From positions 1-64,000 of the forward strand of contig NZ_BACI01000048.1 in the NCBI RefSeq assembly GCF_000225505.1: a stretch of 64,000 bases of DNA. The letters are read 5' to 3'. The position numbers and the translations under genes are program-made. The stretch is from Gordonia alkanivorans NBRC 16433. Its GTDB lineage: Bacteria; Actinomycetota; Actinomycetes; Mycobacteriales; Mycobacteriaceae. Positions 54,843 through 62,639 of this stretch are shown here, piece after piece. The notes under the pieces are model-generated. The model was given only the letters and a program-made list of their open reading frames with translations, was not told where the DNA came from and searched no databases. Within the stretch, counting starts at the first letter, position 1, and every line of letters begins with the position of its first letter.

Positions 54843-54930
54843 CGTCGTGCCGTCGGGAGGACGGGACACGTGTGGAACTGCCTTTGGTCTGGGCATCTGT
54901 GCGCGAGACGCCGGGTGGACTCGACGAGAA

Positions 54931-55083
54931 CGGCAGGTATTCGGACTCGGGTTCGTCCGAACCCGACGCCTTCCCGGGTTGCCCCAGTGGCCTGATGTCG
55001 GGTCCGTCCCCCATACCGCTGCGCGCCAGTCCTGGATTCGCACCAGGTTCCCTGGCACCCGCCTGTGCAGGTGCGACCGCTCT
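54931..55083 (-). promoter_or_regulatory. Cobalamin (AdoCbl) riboswitch
   Basis: Read on the minus strand, the hallmarks appear in order: GGTGCCAGGGAACCTGGTG, GAATCCAGGACTGGCGCGCA, GCGGTATGG, the B12-box GCCACTG, GGGAAGGC, and the closing GAGTCCGAATACCTGCC. It lies about 90 bases before the btuC-like start, so B12 should shut off this importer, probably by blocking translation or ending transcription. Confidence 0.93.
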
Positions 55084-55225
55084 CACCGGTGAGGTTAGCA
55101 ATACGGACACGGAGCTCTCACCGACCCGTCGCCAAGTCGTCGGGCGAGGGATGCCCGGAGGTCTTAGGCTGGGCGCTGACAGGCAACGGACAGGTGCGAA
55201 TCGAACCGAGGCGAACGGTGATCCG

Positions 55226-56179
55226 ATGGACGGACGACCCACGAAACTGGCGATCATCGGGGCGGGCGCGGTCGGCACCGCGATCGCCTACTCGGCGCTG
55301 ATCCGCGGGGTCGCGCGCACGGTCGCGTTGCTGGACATCAAGGCCGCCAAGGTCACCGCCGAGGTGCTCGACCTGTCCCACGGTCTGGAGTTCGTACCGC
55401 GCGCCGACATCATCGGCTCCAACGACGTGTCGGTGTGCGCCGACGCCGACGTCGTCGTGTTCACCGCCGGAGCCAAGCAGAAGCCGGGGCAGTCCCGACT
55501 CGAATTGGCCGAGGCCACAATCGGTTTGACGCGCGCCATCCTGCCGGATGTGCTCGAGGTGGCACCGAACGCGATCTACCTGATGGTGACCAACCCGGTG
55601 GACGTCGTCACCCATGCGGCGCAGAAGATCACCGGCCTGCCGCCGAATCAGCTGTTCGGGTCGGGAACCGTGCTGGATTCGTCGCGGCTGCGGTTCCTCG
55701 TCGCGCAGCACTGCGGGGTAGCGGTGCAGAGTGTGCACTCGTATGTCGTCGGCGAGCACGGTGACAGCGAGATACCGCTGTGGTCGTCGGCGACGATCGG
55801 TGGCGTGCCGCTGACGTCGTGGACGCCGCTACCTGGGCGTCGGGAGATGGATGCCGTTGCACGGGAGCGTATCCGGGACGAGGTCGTGCACGCCGCCTAC
55901 GCCATCATCGAGGGCAAGGGGGCCACCAACTACGCCATCGGCCTCGCCGCCACCCGTATCGTCGAAGCCGTTCTGAACGACGAACACCGGGTGCTCCCGG
56001 TGTCCACGGTCGCCTCCGGATTCCCCGGGCTCGATGATGTGTGTCTCTCCCTGCCGACCGTCGTCGACCGCGGTGGTGCGCAGACGCGCCTCGAGGTGCC
56101 GCTGTCGCCGGACGAGGAAGCCGGTCTGCTCGCCTCGGCGGAGACGCTACGCCGGATGCAGGCGCGATTCGGGTTGTAG
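55226..56179 (+). CDS. ldh: L-lactate dehydrogenase (317 aa)
   Basis: Interconverts pyruvate and L-lactate with NADH. NAD loop AIIGAGAVGTAIAYSA, VVFTAGAKQKPGQSRLEL (substrate-binding loop with Gln and Arg as in lactate rather than malate dehydrogenases), VTNPVDVVTHAA, VLDSSRLR, and catalytic-His motif VGEHGDSEIPLWSSA. The ATG at 55226 gives the usual 315-320 aa; the longer frame upstream runs through the riboswitch region. It is divergent from the riboswitch-controlled operon. Confidence 0.95.
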   Translation: MDGRPTKLAIIGAGAVGTAIAYSALIRGVARTVALLDIKAAKVTAEVLDLSHGLEFVPRADIIGSNDVSVCADADVVVFTAGAKQKPGQSRLELAEATIGLTRAILPDVLEVAPNAIYLMVTNPVDVVTHAAQKITGLPPNQLFGSGTVLDSSRLRFLVAQHCGVAVQSVHSYVVGEHGDSEIPLWSSATIGGVPLTSWTPLPGRREMDAVARERIRDEVVHAAYAIIEGKGATNYAIGLAATRIVEAVLNDEHRVLPVSTVASGFPGLDDVCLSLPTVVDRGGAQTRLEVPLSPDEEAGLLASAETLRRMQARFGL

Positions 56180-56287
56180 GGGCAGGCACTGTCCATCGGG
56201 TGGACCAATCTCGGTGCTCGATGCCGGTGCGGCATCCTCGCCGGGGTAGTTTCACCTGGTCACATCGGTGGAAGAGAAGGTTCGACG

Positions 56288-56560
56288 ATGAGTGGTTCGC
56301 GGAAGACGGTTCTGGGTTTTGTCGCTGCGGCGTCGATGGCGATCGCGCCGCTGATGGTGGCGGCACCTGCATCGGCGGCGACCGACTACGCCAACTGCGC
56401 GGCACTCAACGCCGACTACCCGCACGGCGTCGGCGAGCCCGGCGCCGTCGACTCGACCTCCGGCACGCCGGTTACGAACTTCACCGTCGACCAGGCCCTC
56501 TACGACGCCAACGACGAGAGCGACCGCGACAAGGACGGCATCGCCTGCGAGCAGAACTGA
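56288..56560 (+). CDS. Secreted excalibur calcium-binding domain protein (90 aa)
   Basis: Signal peptide (hydrophobic core FVAAASMAIAPLMVAAP, cleavage after ASA) followed by one excalibur domain: YANCAALNADYPHGVG and the calcium-loop-like DRDKDGIACEQN, with the two cysteines that bridge. Expected outside the cell, possibly at the envelope. The ATG has GAGAAGG 11 bases upstream. Confidence 0.9.
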   Translation: MSGSRKTVLGFVAAASMAIAPLMVAAPASAATDYANCAALNADYPHGVGEPGAVDSTSGTPVTNFTVDQALYDANDESDRDKDGIACEQN

Positions 56561-56660
56561 CCCTTCGGTCACACACTGTGCGTGAGGGTCTCCGACCTGG
56601 CTTTTTCTGCTCGCCTGCAGTCCGATGGAACCGATCGGGCGCGCAGATAGTCTGAACTAC

Positions 56661-57491
56661 ATGCGCGACGACAAGCTGCTCACCCGGATCTCCGCCCTCC
56701 TGCGGCAGGCGGAGAACACCGACAACGAGCATGAGGCCGAGACGTTCATGCAGGCCGCACAACGCCTTGCCACGGCGTCGTCGATCGATCTCGCCGTGGC
56801 CCGCGCGCACGATCCGGCCGCGCGTAAGCAGGTCACCCCGATCTCGCGGCAGATCAAGATCGGCGAGCCGGGTAAGCGTGGCCTGCGCACCTACGTGCAA
56901 TTGTTCGTGGCGATCACCATGGCCAACGACGTGACCGTCGACGTCGCGAGCAACTCGACCTTCGTCCTCGCCTACGGGTACGAGGCCGACATCGACGCCT
57001 GCGAGGCGCTCTACACGTCGCTGATCATCCAGATGGTCGCGGCGAGCGATGCCTATCTGCGGTCGGGGGCGTACAAGGGCGAGACCTTCGCGCGGGTCGT
57101 CACCAAGGGCAGCGGCTGGCGAGCGCGGCGGGTGATCGAGGAGAAGCCGCTGTCGCCGATCACTGCGCGACTCAACTTCCAGTCGGCCTTCGCCGAACGC
57201 ATCGGCAAACGTCTCACCGAGGCCCGCGACGCCGCCCGCGAAGAAGCACTCGCCGCCGAACGGCGCTCGGGTGAGCCGGAACGCTCGACGGCGCTGGCCC
57301 TGCGCAACAAGGAACTCGAGGTCACCGACTTCTACAAGACCGAGTCCACCGCTCGCGGCACGTGGCGGGCGTCGAGCGCGTCGGCCGGCTATTCGGAGGC
57401 CGCCCGGAAGGCGGGGGACCGGGCGGGGCGTCGGGCCAAGATCGGCGCCGACCGTGAATTCGGCGGTGCGCGAGGCGCTCTGGAGGCCTGA
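56661..57491 (+). CDS. DUF2786 domain protein (276 aa)
   Basis: The N-terminal DUF2786 helical unit (LLTRISALLRQAENTDNEHE, FMQAAQRLATASSIDL) is followed by a C-terminal domain with VTPISRQIKIGEPGKRGLRTY and FVLAYGYEADIDACEALYTSL. Cytoplasmic. Family function is unknown; it occurs in phages and actinobacterial chromosomes. A TAGTCT hexamer about ten bases before the ATG and lack of a ribosome site suggest a leaderless transcript. It converges on the BrkB-like gene. Confidence 0.82.
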   Translation: MRDDKLLTRISALLRQAENTDNEHEAETFMQAAQRLATASSIDLAVARAHDPAARKQVTPISRQIKIGEPGKRGLRTYVQLFVAITMANDVTVDVASNSTFVLAYGYEADIDACEALYTSLIIQMVAASDAYLRSGAYKGETFARVVTKGSGWRARRVIEEKPLSPITARLNFQSAFAERIGKRLTEARDAAREEALAAERRSGEPERSTALALRNKELEVTDFYKTESTARGTWRASSASAGYSEAARKAGDRAGRRAKIGADREFGGARGALEA

Positions 57492-57504
57492 CGAGTGGTC
57501 AGGC
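57486..57504. terminator. Small hairpin between convergent DUF2786 and BrkB-like genes
   Basis: Arms GCCTGA and TCAGGC around seven bases overlap both gene ends in a seven-base gap, the only structure available to stop either transcript. Confidence 0.4.
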
Positions 57505-58413
57505 GCCGCGGTCGTACCAGGCCACCGACGGGGTCGGAGCAAACGGGGTCGGGGTTCCCGCCCAACGTCGAACCCAGGTGCCGACACGTCCGGGGTCGGT
57601 GGCCACGCCGTGCGCGACGATGGCCGTGACCACCAGGATCGCAGCGAACACGAACAGCCAGCTGATCGCGACGAACACGATGCCGAGAGTGCCGAAATAG
57701 CGGATCGTTCCCGACGCCAACGTGGGCAGCACGAGCCGGCTGCCGGCCAGCAGGGCAGTGATCAGCAGCCCCGTGACCACACCGTTGAGGGCGAGAAGAC
57801 GCAGCGGGACCTGGGTGGACACCAGCAAGCGCGGGATGGCGGTGAAGGTGCCCGACCAGATCGTCACCGTCACTCCGAAGACCAGCACGATGCCGAGGAG
57901 GCCGCTGCCGCCGAGGTGGAGGCCGAACAGTGTCTCGGCGTGCAGGCCGGTCGACAGCCCCTGCGCGGTGACCGCGGTCGGGATGAGGAACAGCACGATC
58001 ACCCAGCGCCAGAAAGCTCGCCACGGCAGTTTGGTGACGCCCCAGATCGCGACATACATTCGGCCGAGTGCACGTGACAGGGAGGTGGCGCCGGCGATGG
58101 TCATGAGTGCGCCGATGATCCCGAAGGTGGCGAACGACTGCGGGTTGTCCACCGAGTTGTGGTCGAGCTTGCTCACCGGGATGCCGAGCCCGCTCAGGGC
58201 GTCGTCGACGACGTCGCTGCCCGGGAGCGTGAGCAGCAGGATGACGATGGGCAGGATCGAGGTGAAGGCCTGCGCGGCGAGGGTCATCGCGCGGTCGGTG
58301 ATGTCGCCGCGCGCGATGTCGGTGAGGATGCGCAGGCTCAGCGTCGCGCCCGGCAGTCGCAGCACACGTTCGCCGATCGCGTGCAGGTCGGGACGGCGCA
58401 TGAGGACTCCCAT
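57499..58413 (-). CDS. YihY/BrkB-family inner-membrane protein (304 aa)
   Basis: Six membrane helices. Family stretches are DITDRAMTLAAQAFTSILPI at the N-terminus (the usual AAaLAYyallSLfP-like region), GATSLSRALGRMYVAIWGV, and VLPTLASGTIRYFGTLGIVF. Function in the envelope is not established despite the old name virulence factor BrkB. The start is ATG 58413 with GAGGG about 12 bases upstream; ATG 58401 with GGGAG five bases upstream is as likely. The divergent metallohydrolase starts only 36 bases away. Confidence 0.88.
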   Translation of the reverse strand: MGVLMRRPDLHAIGERVLRLPGATLSLRILTDIARGDITDRAMTLAAQAFTSILPIVILLLTLPGSDVVDDALSGLGIPVSKLDHNSVDNPQSFATFGIIGALMTIAGATSLSRALGRMYVAIWGVTKLPWRAFWRWVIVLFLIPTAVTAQGLSTGLHAETLFGLHLGGSGLLGIVLVFGVTVTIWSGTFTAIPRLLVSTQVPLRLLALNGVVTGLLITALLAGSRLVLPTLASGTIRYFGTLGIVFVAISWLFVFAAILVVTAIVAHGVATDPGRVGTWVRRWAGTPTPFAPTPSVAWYDRGA

Positions 58414-58449
58414 CGGGTACGGCGGACCCTCATCATCATTGGCGATGCC

Positions 58450-58968
58450 ATGAGTCCGCGTGACACCGGGCGTGCCCGGTACTACGACGCCGAGCGACTC
58501 GTCTTCCGACTCTTCGACACCGCGTCCTCCTCGCGCACCGTGCAGCTGGCCGGAACCGAACTCACGCTGCCCGCCGAGGCCCGGTTCGCCTCGATCGACG
58601 CGGTGCGCGACTACGTGGGACTGGTGCTGGAGTTGCCGAGCGTACGGTCGCGGTTCCCACGCGCCGCCGAGCCGGTGTCGGTGCGCGAGCGGCGCGGCCA
58701 GAGCTCGGCACACTACGCCCGGTCGACGACGATCTCCGGTGACAAGTTGCTCAGCGCGGAGATCGCGATCCCGTCGTCGGCGGAGGGCCGGTGGGCGCTA
58801 CGCGAGCTCGTGGTGCTGCACGAGCTCGCCCATCACCTCGACGACTCCAAGGGGCCGGGGCACGGACGCGGCTTCGTGCTCACCTTCATCGAACTCGTGG
58901 GCCTCGTCCTCGGCCCCGAGGCGGCCTTCGTGTTCCGCGTGGTGCTGGCCGATTCCGGGATCGGCTGA
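58450..58968 (+). CDS. Putative zincin metallohydrolase (TIGR04338-like, 172 aa)
   Basis: Short predicted zinc hydrolase with ELVVLHELAHHLDDSKGPGHG: HExxH plus a third His ten residues on in GHG, as in TIGR04338 proteins of mycobacteria and relatives. No signal peptide. Substrate unknown. The ATG at 58450 was chosen as the first start after the divergent BrkB-like gene. It ends eight bases before the Lcp-like gene's stop on the other strand; a small CGGGC/GCCCG hairpin covers both ends. Confidence 0.8.
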   Translation: MSPRDTGRARYYDAERLVFRLFDTASSSRTVQLAGTELTLPAEARFASIDAVRDYVGLVLELPSVRSRFPRAAEPVSVRERRGQSSAHYARSTTISGDKLLSAEIAIPSSAEGRWALRELVVLHELAHHLDDSKGPGHGRGFVLTFIELVGLVLGPEAAFVFRVVLADSGIG

Positions 58969-58976
58969 TCGGGCGC

Positions 58977-60236
58977 CTAGTGCCCGGTGATCTCCTTCGC
59001 GGCATGGCCGACGGTGGCCTCACCGCCGGTCATGATCCGCATGAACTCGCGCTGTTCGGCGGCGCCGCGGATCGCTGCACGTTCGCGTCCGCCGGGGCGT
59101 TGCGCCTGCACCGAACGGATGATGTTCACCGGGAACCGGATCGCCGGATACCACGGTGGGACGAACGGCAGTCCGAGTGTGCGCATCGCCGCGGGTCCCA
59201 GGAAGCCGCTGGTGACCGAGAGGTGTTGTGCGCGAGCGATCTTGCGACGTAACTTCGGGAACCGCGAGTAGTTCCACTGCAGCGGATCGTCGGCCATGGG
59301 CACCGAGAGCTGTTTGGTCGTCTCGTCGGGGGTGGAGAGGACGTACGAGGTCTGGAGCAGCACGCGGATCGCGTCGCGAAAGCCCGTGGGCAGGAACTCG
59401 TCCTGCACGCCGAGTAGCCATCCCGCGTACCGGGTGAGGTGCGCGACGGCGTCATATTCACTGGGGCGGTTGACGAGTCCCATCATGACCACGCCCAGGC
59501 TGGGCGAGACGAGTGCTCCGACGAGCGTCGCGGCCATGTCCGTCTGATTGATGGGGAGCCCCCAGGTATCGGAATCCCAGTCGGGTAGTGCCGCGACGTG
59601 GCGCCGGACCATCGCGTGGATCAGGCGGACGCGCAGCGTCGACCGGTAACCGATTCCCTGTGGCAGCAAACCGTTTTCGGTGATGACGTCGGTGGCCCAC
59701 TGGGTGGTCTCGGCGAACCGTGTGTTCGAGCCCTTCTCGAGGGCGCCGGTGCGCAGCAGCGTCTGGTTGAAACCGGCGAACTGGTAGCCGCCGAGTAGGG
59801 CGACGTCACGCGCCACGTACAGGCCGTCGGCGCCTCCGCTGCGCATGACCCGCGCGCCCTTCTCGATCAGGTCGCGGTCGACCCAGGTGGGTACGGTTTC
59901 CACCTCGGTGAAGAACTCGCGCAGCGGGGCCGGGGCGTCGTCGATCGAGTCGATGCCGTTGACGAGTGCCCGCTCGAACAGCGGACGGGACCGGGCCATT
60001 CCGGCGGTGTGCATCCACTCGACCAGGCGATCCGCCGGCTCGTCGCCGATCGTCAGGAGTTCACCGAGATGACGGAACAGTTCGCGGTCGGGTTTGCGCA
60101 GACCCAGCAGGGGTCCGACGAGCCGCAGGCCGATCGGGATCTTGCAGGGTCCGTCCGGGTGGCGGGACGGGATAGTCGGTGCGGGGGTGCTCGGCGGCGC
60201 CTGCGGCGGCGTGGTGGCAACCCGTGCGGTGGTCAT
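58977..60236 (-). CDS. DUF2236 oxygenase, latex-clearing protein (Lcp)-like (419 aa)
   Basis: Helical haem-oxygenase-type protein similar in length and order of blocks to Lcp rubber oxygenases of Gordonia and Streptomyces and their many relatives. Seen: VPTWVDRDLIEKGARVMRSGG, GGYQFAGFNQTLLRTGALEKG, TRFAETTQWATDVI, LRVRLIHAMVRRHV, and GLPINQTDMAATLVGALVSPS. No twin-arginine or Sec signal is seen, unlike secreted Lcp, so rubber cleavage outside the cell is unlikely and the substrate is open. The ATG has GGAG ten bases upstream, and a strong SigA-like promoter lies 50-75 bases before it. Confidence 0.82.
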   Translation of the reverse strand: MTTARVATTPPQAPPSTPAPTIPSRHPDGPCKIPIGLRLVGPLLGLRKPDRELFRHLGELLTIGDEPADRLVEWMHTAGMARSRPLFERALVNGIDSIDDAPAPLREFFTEVETVPTWVDRDLIEKGARVMRSGGADGLYVARDVALLGGYQFAGFNQTLLRTGALEKGSNTRFAETTQWATDVITENGLLPQGIGYRSTLRVRLIHAMVRRHVAALPDWDSDTWGLPINQTDMAATLVGALVSPSLGVVMMGLVNRPSEYDAVAHLTRYAGWLLGVQDEFLPTGFRDAIRVLLQTSYVLSTPDETTKQLSVPMADDPLQWNYSRFPKLRRKIARAQHLSVTSGFLGPAAMRTLGLPFVPPWYPAIRFPVNIIRSVQAQRPGGRERAAIRGAAEQREFMRIMTGGEATVGHAAKEITGH

Positions 60237-60262
60237 CGGACGTGCACTCCGATCGGAGGTTC

Positions 60263-60282
60263 TGGGTAACGGCTGTCACCCA
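60263..60282 (-). promoter_or_regulatory. Operator-like palindrome at the start of the Lcp-like transcript
   Basis: TGGGT-N10-ACCCA sits directly after the -10 hexamer, at the predicted start of transcription, a classic place for a repressor. Confidence 0.4.
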
Positions 60283-60283
60283 A

Positions 60284-60312
60284 AACGTAGGTCGGAGGTA
60301 CGACGGTGTCAA
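60284..60312 (-). promoter_or_regulatory. Promoter of the Lcp-like gene
   Basis: On the minus strand, a consensus -35 TTGACA is followed by 17 bases and a -10 TACGTT. It is the best housekeeping promoter in the window by eye. Confidence 0.7.
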
Positions 60313-60338
60313 TGGGACGAACAAAAAGAACCGTCCCA
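60313..60338 (-). repeat. Inverted repeat just upstream of the Lcp-like promoter
   Basis: TGGGACG-N12-CGTCCCA abuts the -35 hexamer and lies 26 bases after the hydrolase stop. It may end the hydrolase transcript or bind a regulator. Confidence 0.4.
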
Positions 60339-60363
60339 AATTGCAGGTAGGGGCGCTGCGCAG

Positions 60364-62415
60364 CTAGAGCTGCACCGCCTCGGGTGCGTCGGCGCACAGT
60401 CCCTCACCCGCGAGCAACGTGAGGTAGCTCGGATGGTCGGGGTCGAGGACCAGGCGCTGCCTGCGGCCGCGTGCCTTGATCAGGTCGGGCACCACCGTGA
60501 GGTAGCGGGGCAGGCTCGCCGCGTAGACGTCGACGCGTAGGCGGTGCCCCGGCTGCAGGACCGCGTCGGTCGGGACCAGGTCGACGTCGATGCGGACCGG
60601 CTCGTCGGCGGGCACCGGCAGCTTGCGCTTGTGCGACAGGTAGTGGTGCGCCGAGAGCAGGCTGCCGTCGGCCGCGTAGGTCGACTTGCTGCGGTCCAGT
60701 GCGCGATTCGACGCGGAGAGGGCGCCGTTGGTGAGCACCGTCGACGTGCCGTCGGGCGCAACGTCGTTCACGGTCACCGCCCAGATCGCCTCGTGGGCGG
60801 TGGTTGCGACGTTGAGTCGCAGGTTCATCGCGCCGCTGATCGGGGTGGCCTCGAGAACCGGGCCGGTGGTGAACGACAACGCGCCCCGCTCCTGGAAGCG
60901 TGCGTCCTTGGCGTAATCGGCGCCGAGGACCATCGTGGCGCCGGCGGTCACCTGGGTCATGTCGCGCGATCGGAGACCGCGGATGTCGGGGCGGATGTGC
61001 AACGACGAGACACCCTGTGCGGGAGTCGAACCCAGCGAGCCGTCGTGTACCGCATGGTCGGCGGTCGACGAGGCATCGGCCGTCAGGTACAACCGCTTCG
61101 GCTCGACGCCCGGGCGGGGGAAGTTCTGTCCGGCGGTCCACGCACCTCCCTGCTGCAGCATCGTGACCGGCCCGTAGTGCTCGACGCCGTTGCGGTGCCC
61201 CTTGAGCCAGCGGTCGAACCAGGCGCGTTCGAGGACGTCCAGACGCGGTGGCGCGAACTTGCCGCCGTATCCCGAACCGACGTCGAGGTGATAGCCGTCG
61301 CCGACGATCATCTGCTTGCGGCCCGGTTCCATGTTCAGCCGCTCGTAGACGCCGGTTGCACTGCGGCCGAACAGGTCATGCCAGGCGCCGACGGTGAACG
61401 TGGGTGCCTCGATGCGGTCGACGATCGGGTCGCGTTCGTCGAAATACGGGTCGTCGAAGATGCGCGGGTCGCGGGCGGTGAGGAAACCCCAGAGCAGCGA
61501 GGGGATCTCGGTGGCCGGCGACTTCACCCGGTCGATGGCCCACCTCAACGCGTGACCGCTGGTGATGTCCCGAATGATGTTGGCGGGGTTGGGCACCCAC
61601 TTGAGCATGTTCACCGCCGACAGCCACACCGGGATGAACGCCGAAGGCATGCCGCCGGTGATGTAGATGTCGCGGACGATGTCGTCGCAACCCTCCACTG
61701 CGAAGACGGCTTTCAGCTGCGGCGGGCGCTTGTCCGCGGCCTGTAGCGAGTTGATCGCCGAATACGACCAGCCGGCCAGGCCGACGGTGCCGTCGCACCA
61801 GTCCTGCTCGCTGACCCAGTCGATGATCTCGACGGAGTCCTCCTGCTCGCGCGGGCCGAGGATCTGCCACTTGCCGTGGCTCGCACCGGTGCCGCGGACG
61901 TCGACGACGACCTGTACGTAGCCGCTGCGCACCAGGTTGCGGTTGATGCCGAAGACGTCGAAGACGCCCCCCGACAGCGTCTGGGTGAGGGTGGTGAGGC
62001 CCTCGAGTGCGGTACCGGCCGCATCGATCGACGCCGACGCGGTGTGCAACGCCTTGCCGAGGACGGGAGCGTGCAGCGCCTGGTCGACGAAGTCGATGGC
62101 GGCCCGGTTGTACGGGTTGATGTTGATGATCGCGGGGTACGGGGTGAGGACCGTCTGGCCGAACCGGTTGGCCGGACGGATCACGGTGGCACGCAGGACG
62201 ACCCCGTCGCTCATGGTGATCGAGACGTCGCGGTCGATGACGACGCGCGGGTACAGCTGCTTGCCGTCGACCTGTTCACGCCAGCGGATGCCGTCGGCTC
62301 CTCCGGTGGGGTCGCCGAGGGGGAGGGTACCGAAATGGGGTGCTTCCGTGGGACGTCGCGAAGGCGAAGGGGCCGGCCGCGCACGGCGTTCCGCGGGATC
62401 CAACTGATACGTCAT
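60364..62415 (-). CDS. CocE/NonD-family alpha/beta hydrolase, X-Pro peptidase-like (683 aa)
   Basis: Serine hydrolase with an N-terminal alpha/beta core and C-terminal jelly-roll domain. DVSITMSDGVVLRATVIRPA and PYPAIININPYNR begin the fold, VVVDVRGTGASHGKW and the nucleophile GLAGWSYSAINSLQAAD follow, TVGAWHDLF precedes the C-terminal domain, and GDGYHLDVG carries the likely catalytic His. The jelly roll (about 420-683) contains LTTGPVLEATPISGAMNLRL. Such enzymes cleave esters, amides or Xaa-Pro peptides; the substrate is unknown. No signal peptide from ATG 62415; a longer frame to 62493 does not add one. Confidence 0.88.
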   Translation of the reverse strand: MTYQLDPAERRARPAPSPSRRPTEAPHFGTLPLGDPTGGADGIRWREQVDGKQLYPRVVIDRDVSITMSDGVVLRATVIRPANRFGQTVLTPYPAIININPYNRAAIDFVDQALHAPVLGKALHTASASIDAAGTALEGLTTLTQTLSGGVFDVFGINRNLVRSGYVQVVVDVRGTGASHGKWQILGPREQEDSVEIIDWVSEQDWCDGTVGLAGWSYSAINSLQAADKRPPQLKAVFAVEGCDDIVRDIYITGGMPSAFIPVWLSAVNMLKWVPNPANIIRDITSGHALRWAIDRVKSPATEIPSLLWGFLTARDPRIFDDPYFDERDPIVDRIEAPTFTVGAWHDLFGRSATGVYERLNMEPGRKQMIVGDGYHLDVGSGYGGKFAPPRLDVLERAWFDRWLKGHRNGVEHYGPVTMLQQGGAWTAGQNFPRPGVEPKRLYLTADASSTADHAVHDGSLGSTPAQGVSSLHIRPDIRGLRSRDMTQVTAGATMVLGADYAKDARFQERGALSFTTGPVLEATPISGAMNLRLNVATTAHEAIWAVTVNDVAPDGTSTVLTNGALSASNRALDRSKSTYAADGSLLSAHHYLSHKRKLPVPADEPVRIDVDLVPTDAVLQPGHRLRVDVYAASLPRYLTVVPDLIKARGRRQRLVLDPDHPSYLTLLAGEGLCADAPEAVQL

Positions 62416-62485
62416 GGTGCACCACCCTGCCTGGGGTGAGAGGTGTCGCACCGCGAGTGCTGCTGGTCGAGATGGCCGGGTGGAC

Positions 62486-62507
62486 ACCGACACCCCTTCG
62501 TGTCGGT
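62486..62507 (-). terminator. Hairpin between the GH76-like and hydrolase genes
   Basis: Perfect eight-base arms ACCGACAC and GTGTCGGT around CCCTTC, in the 224-base gap downstream of the GH76-like gene on the minus strand. Nothing else clear was seen in this gap. Confidence 0.5.
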
Positions 62508-62639
62508 CGTGGGCGCCGGACCCGCTCCGCTGGCGGCGGATGTCAGTGTGTTCCAGGTCACCTCACGCGTTCGCTGAAGAATAGCTCAGCGCCGGTATCG
62601 GATGGCTAACCAGGTGGCCTCGGTTTGGCCATCGGAGGT

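Noticed and set aside
54872-55225. In-frame N-terminal extension of lactate dehydrogenase
   Set aside because: It crosses the cobalamin riboswitch and adds 118 residues unlike any dehydrogenase; ATG 55226 gives normal length.
52963-55278. 771-codon minus-strand open frame starting upstream of the riboswitch
   Set aside because: Only its last 275 codons encode the ABC ATPase. The rest is the permease gene and riboswitch read out of frame.
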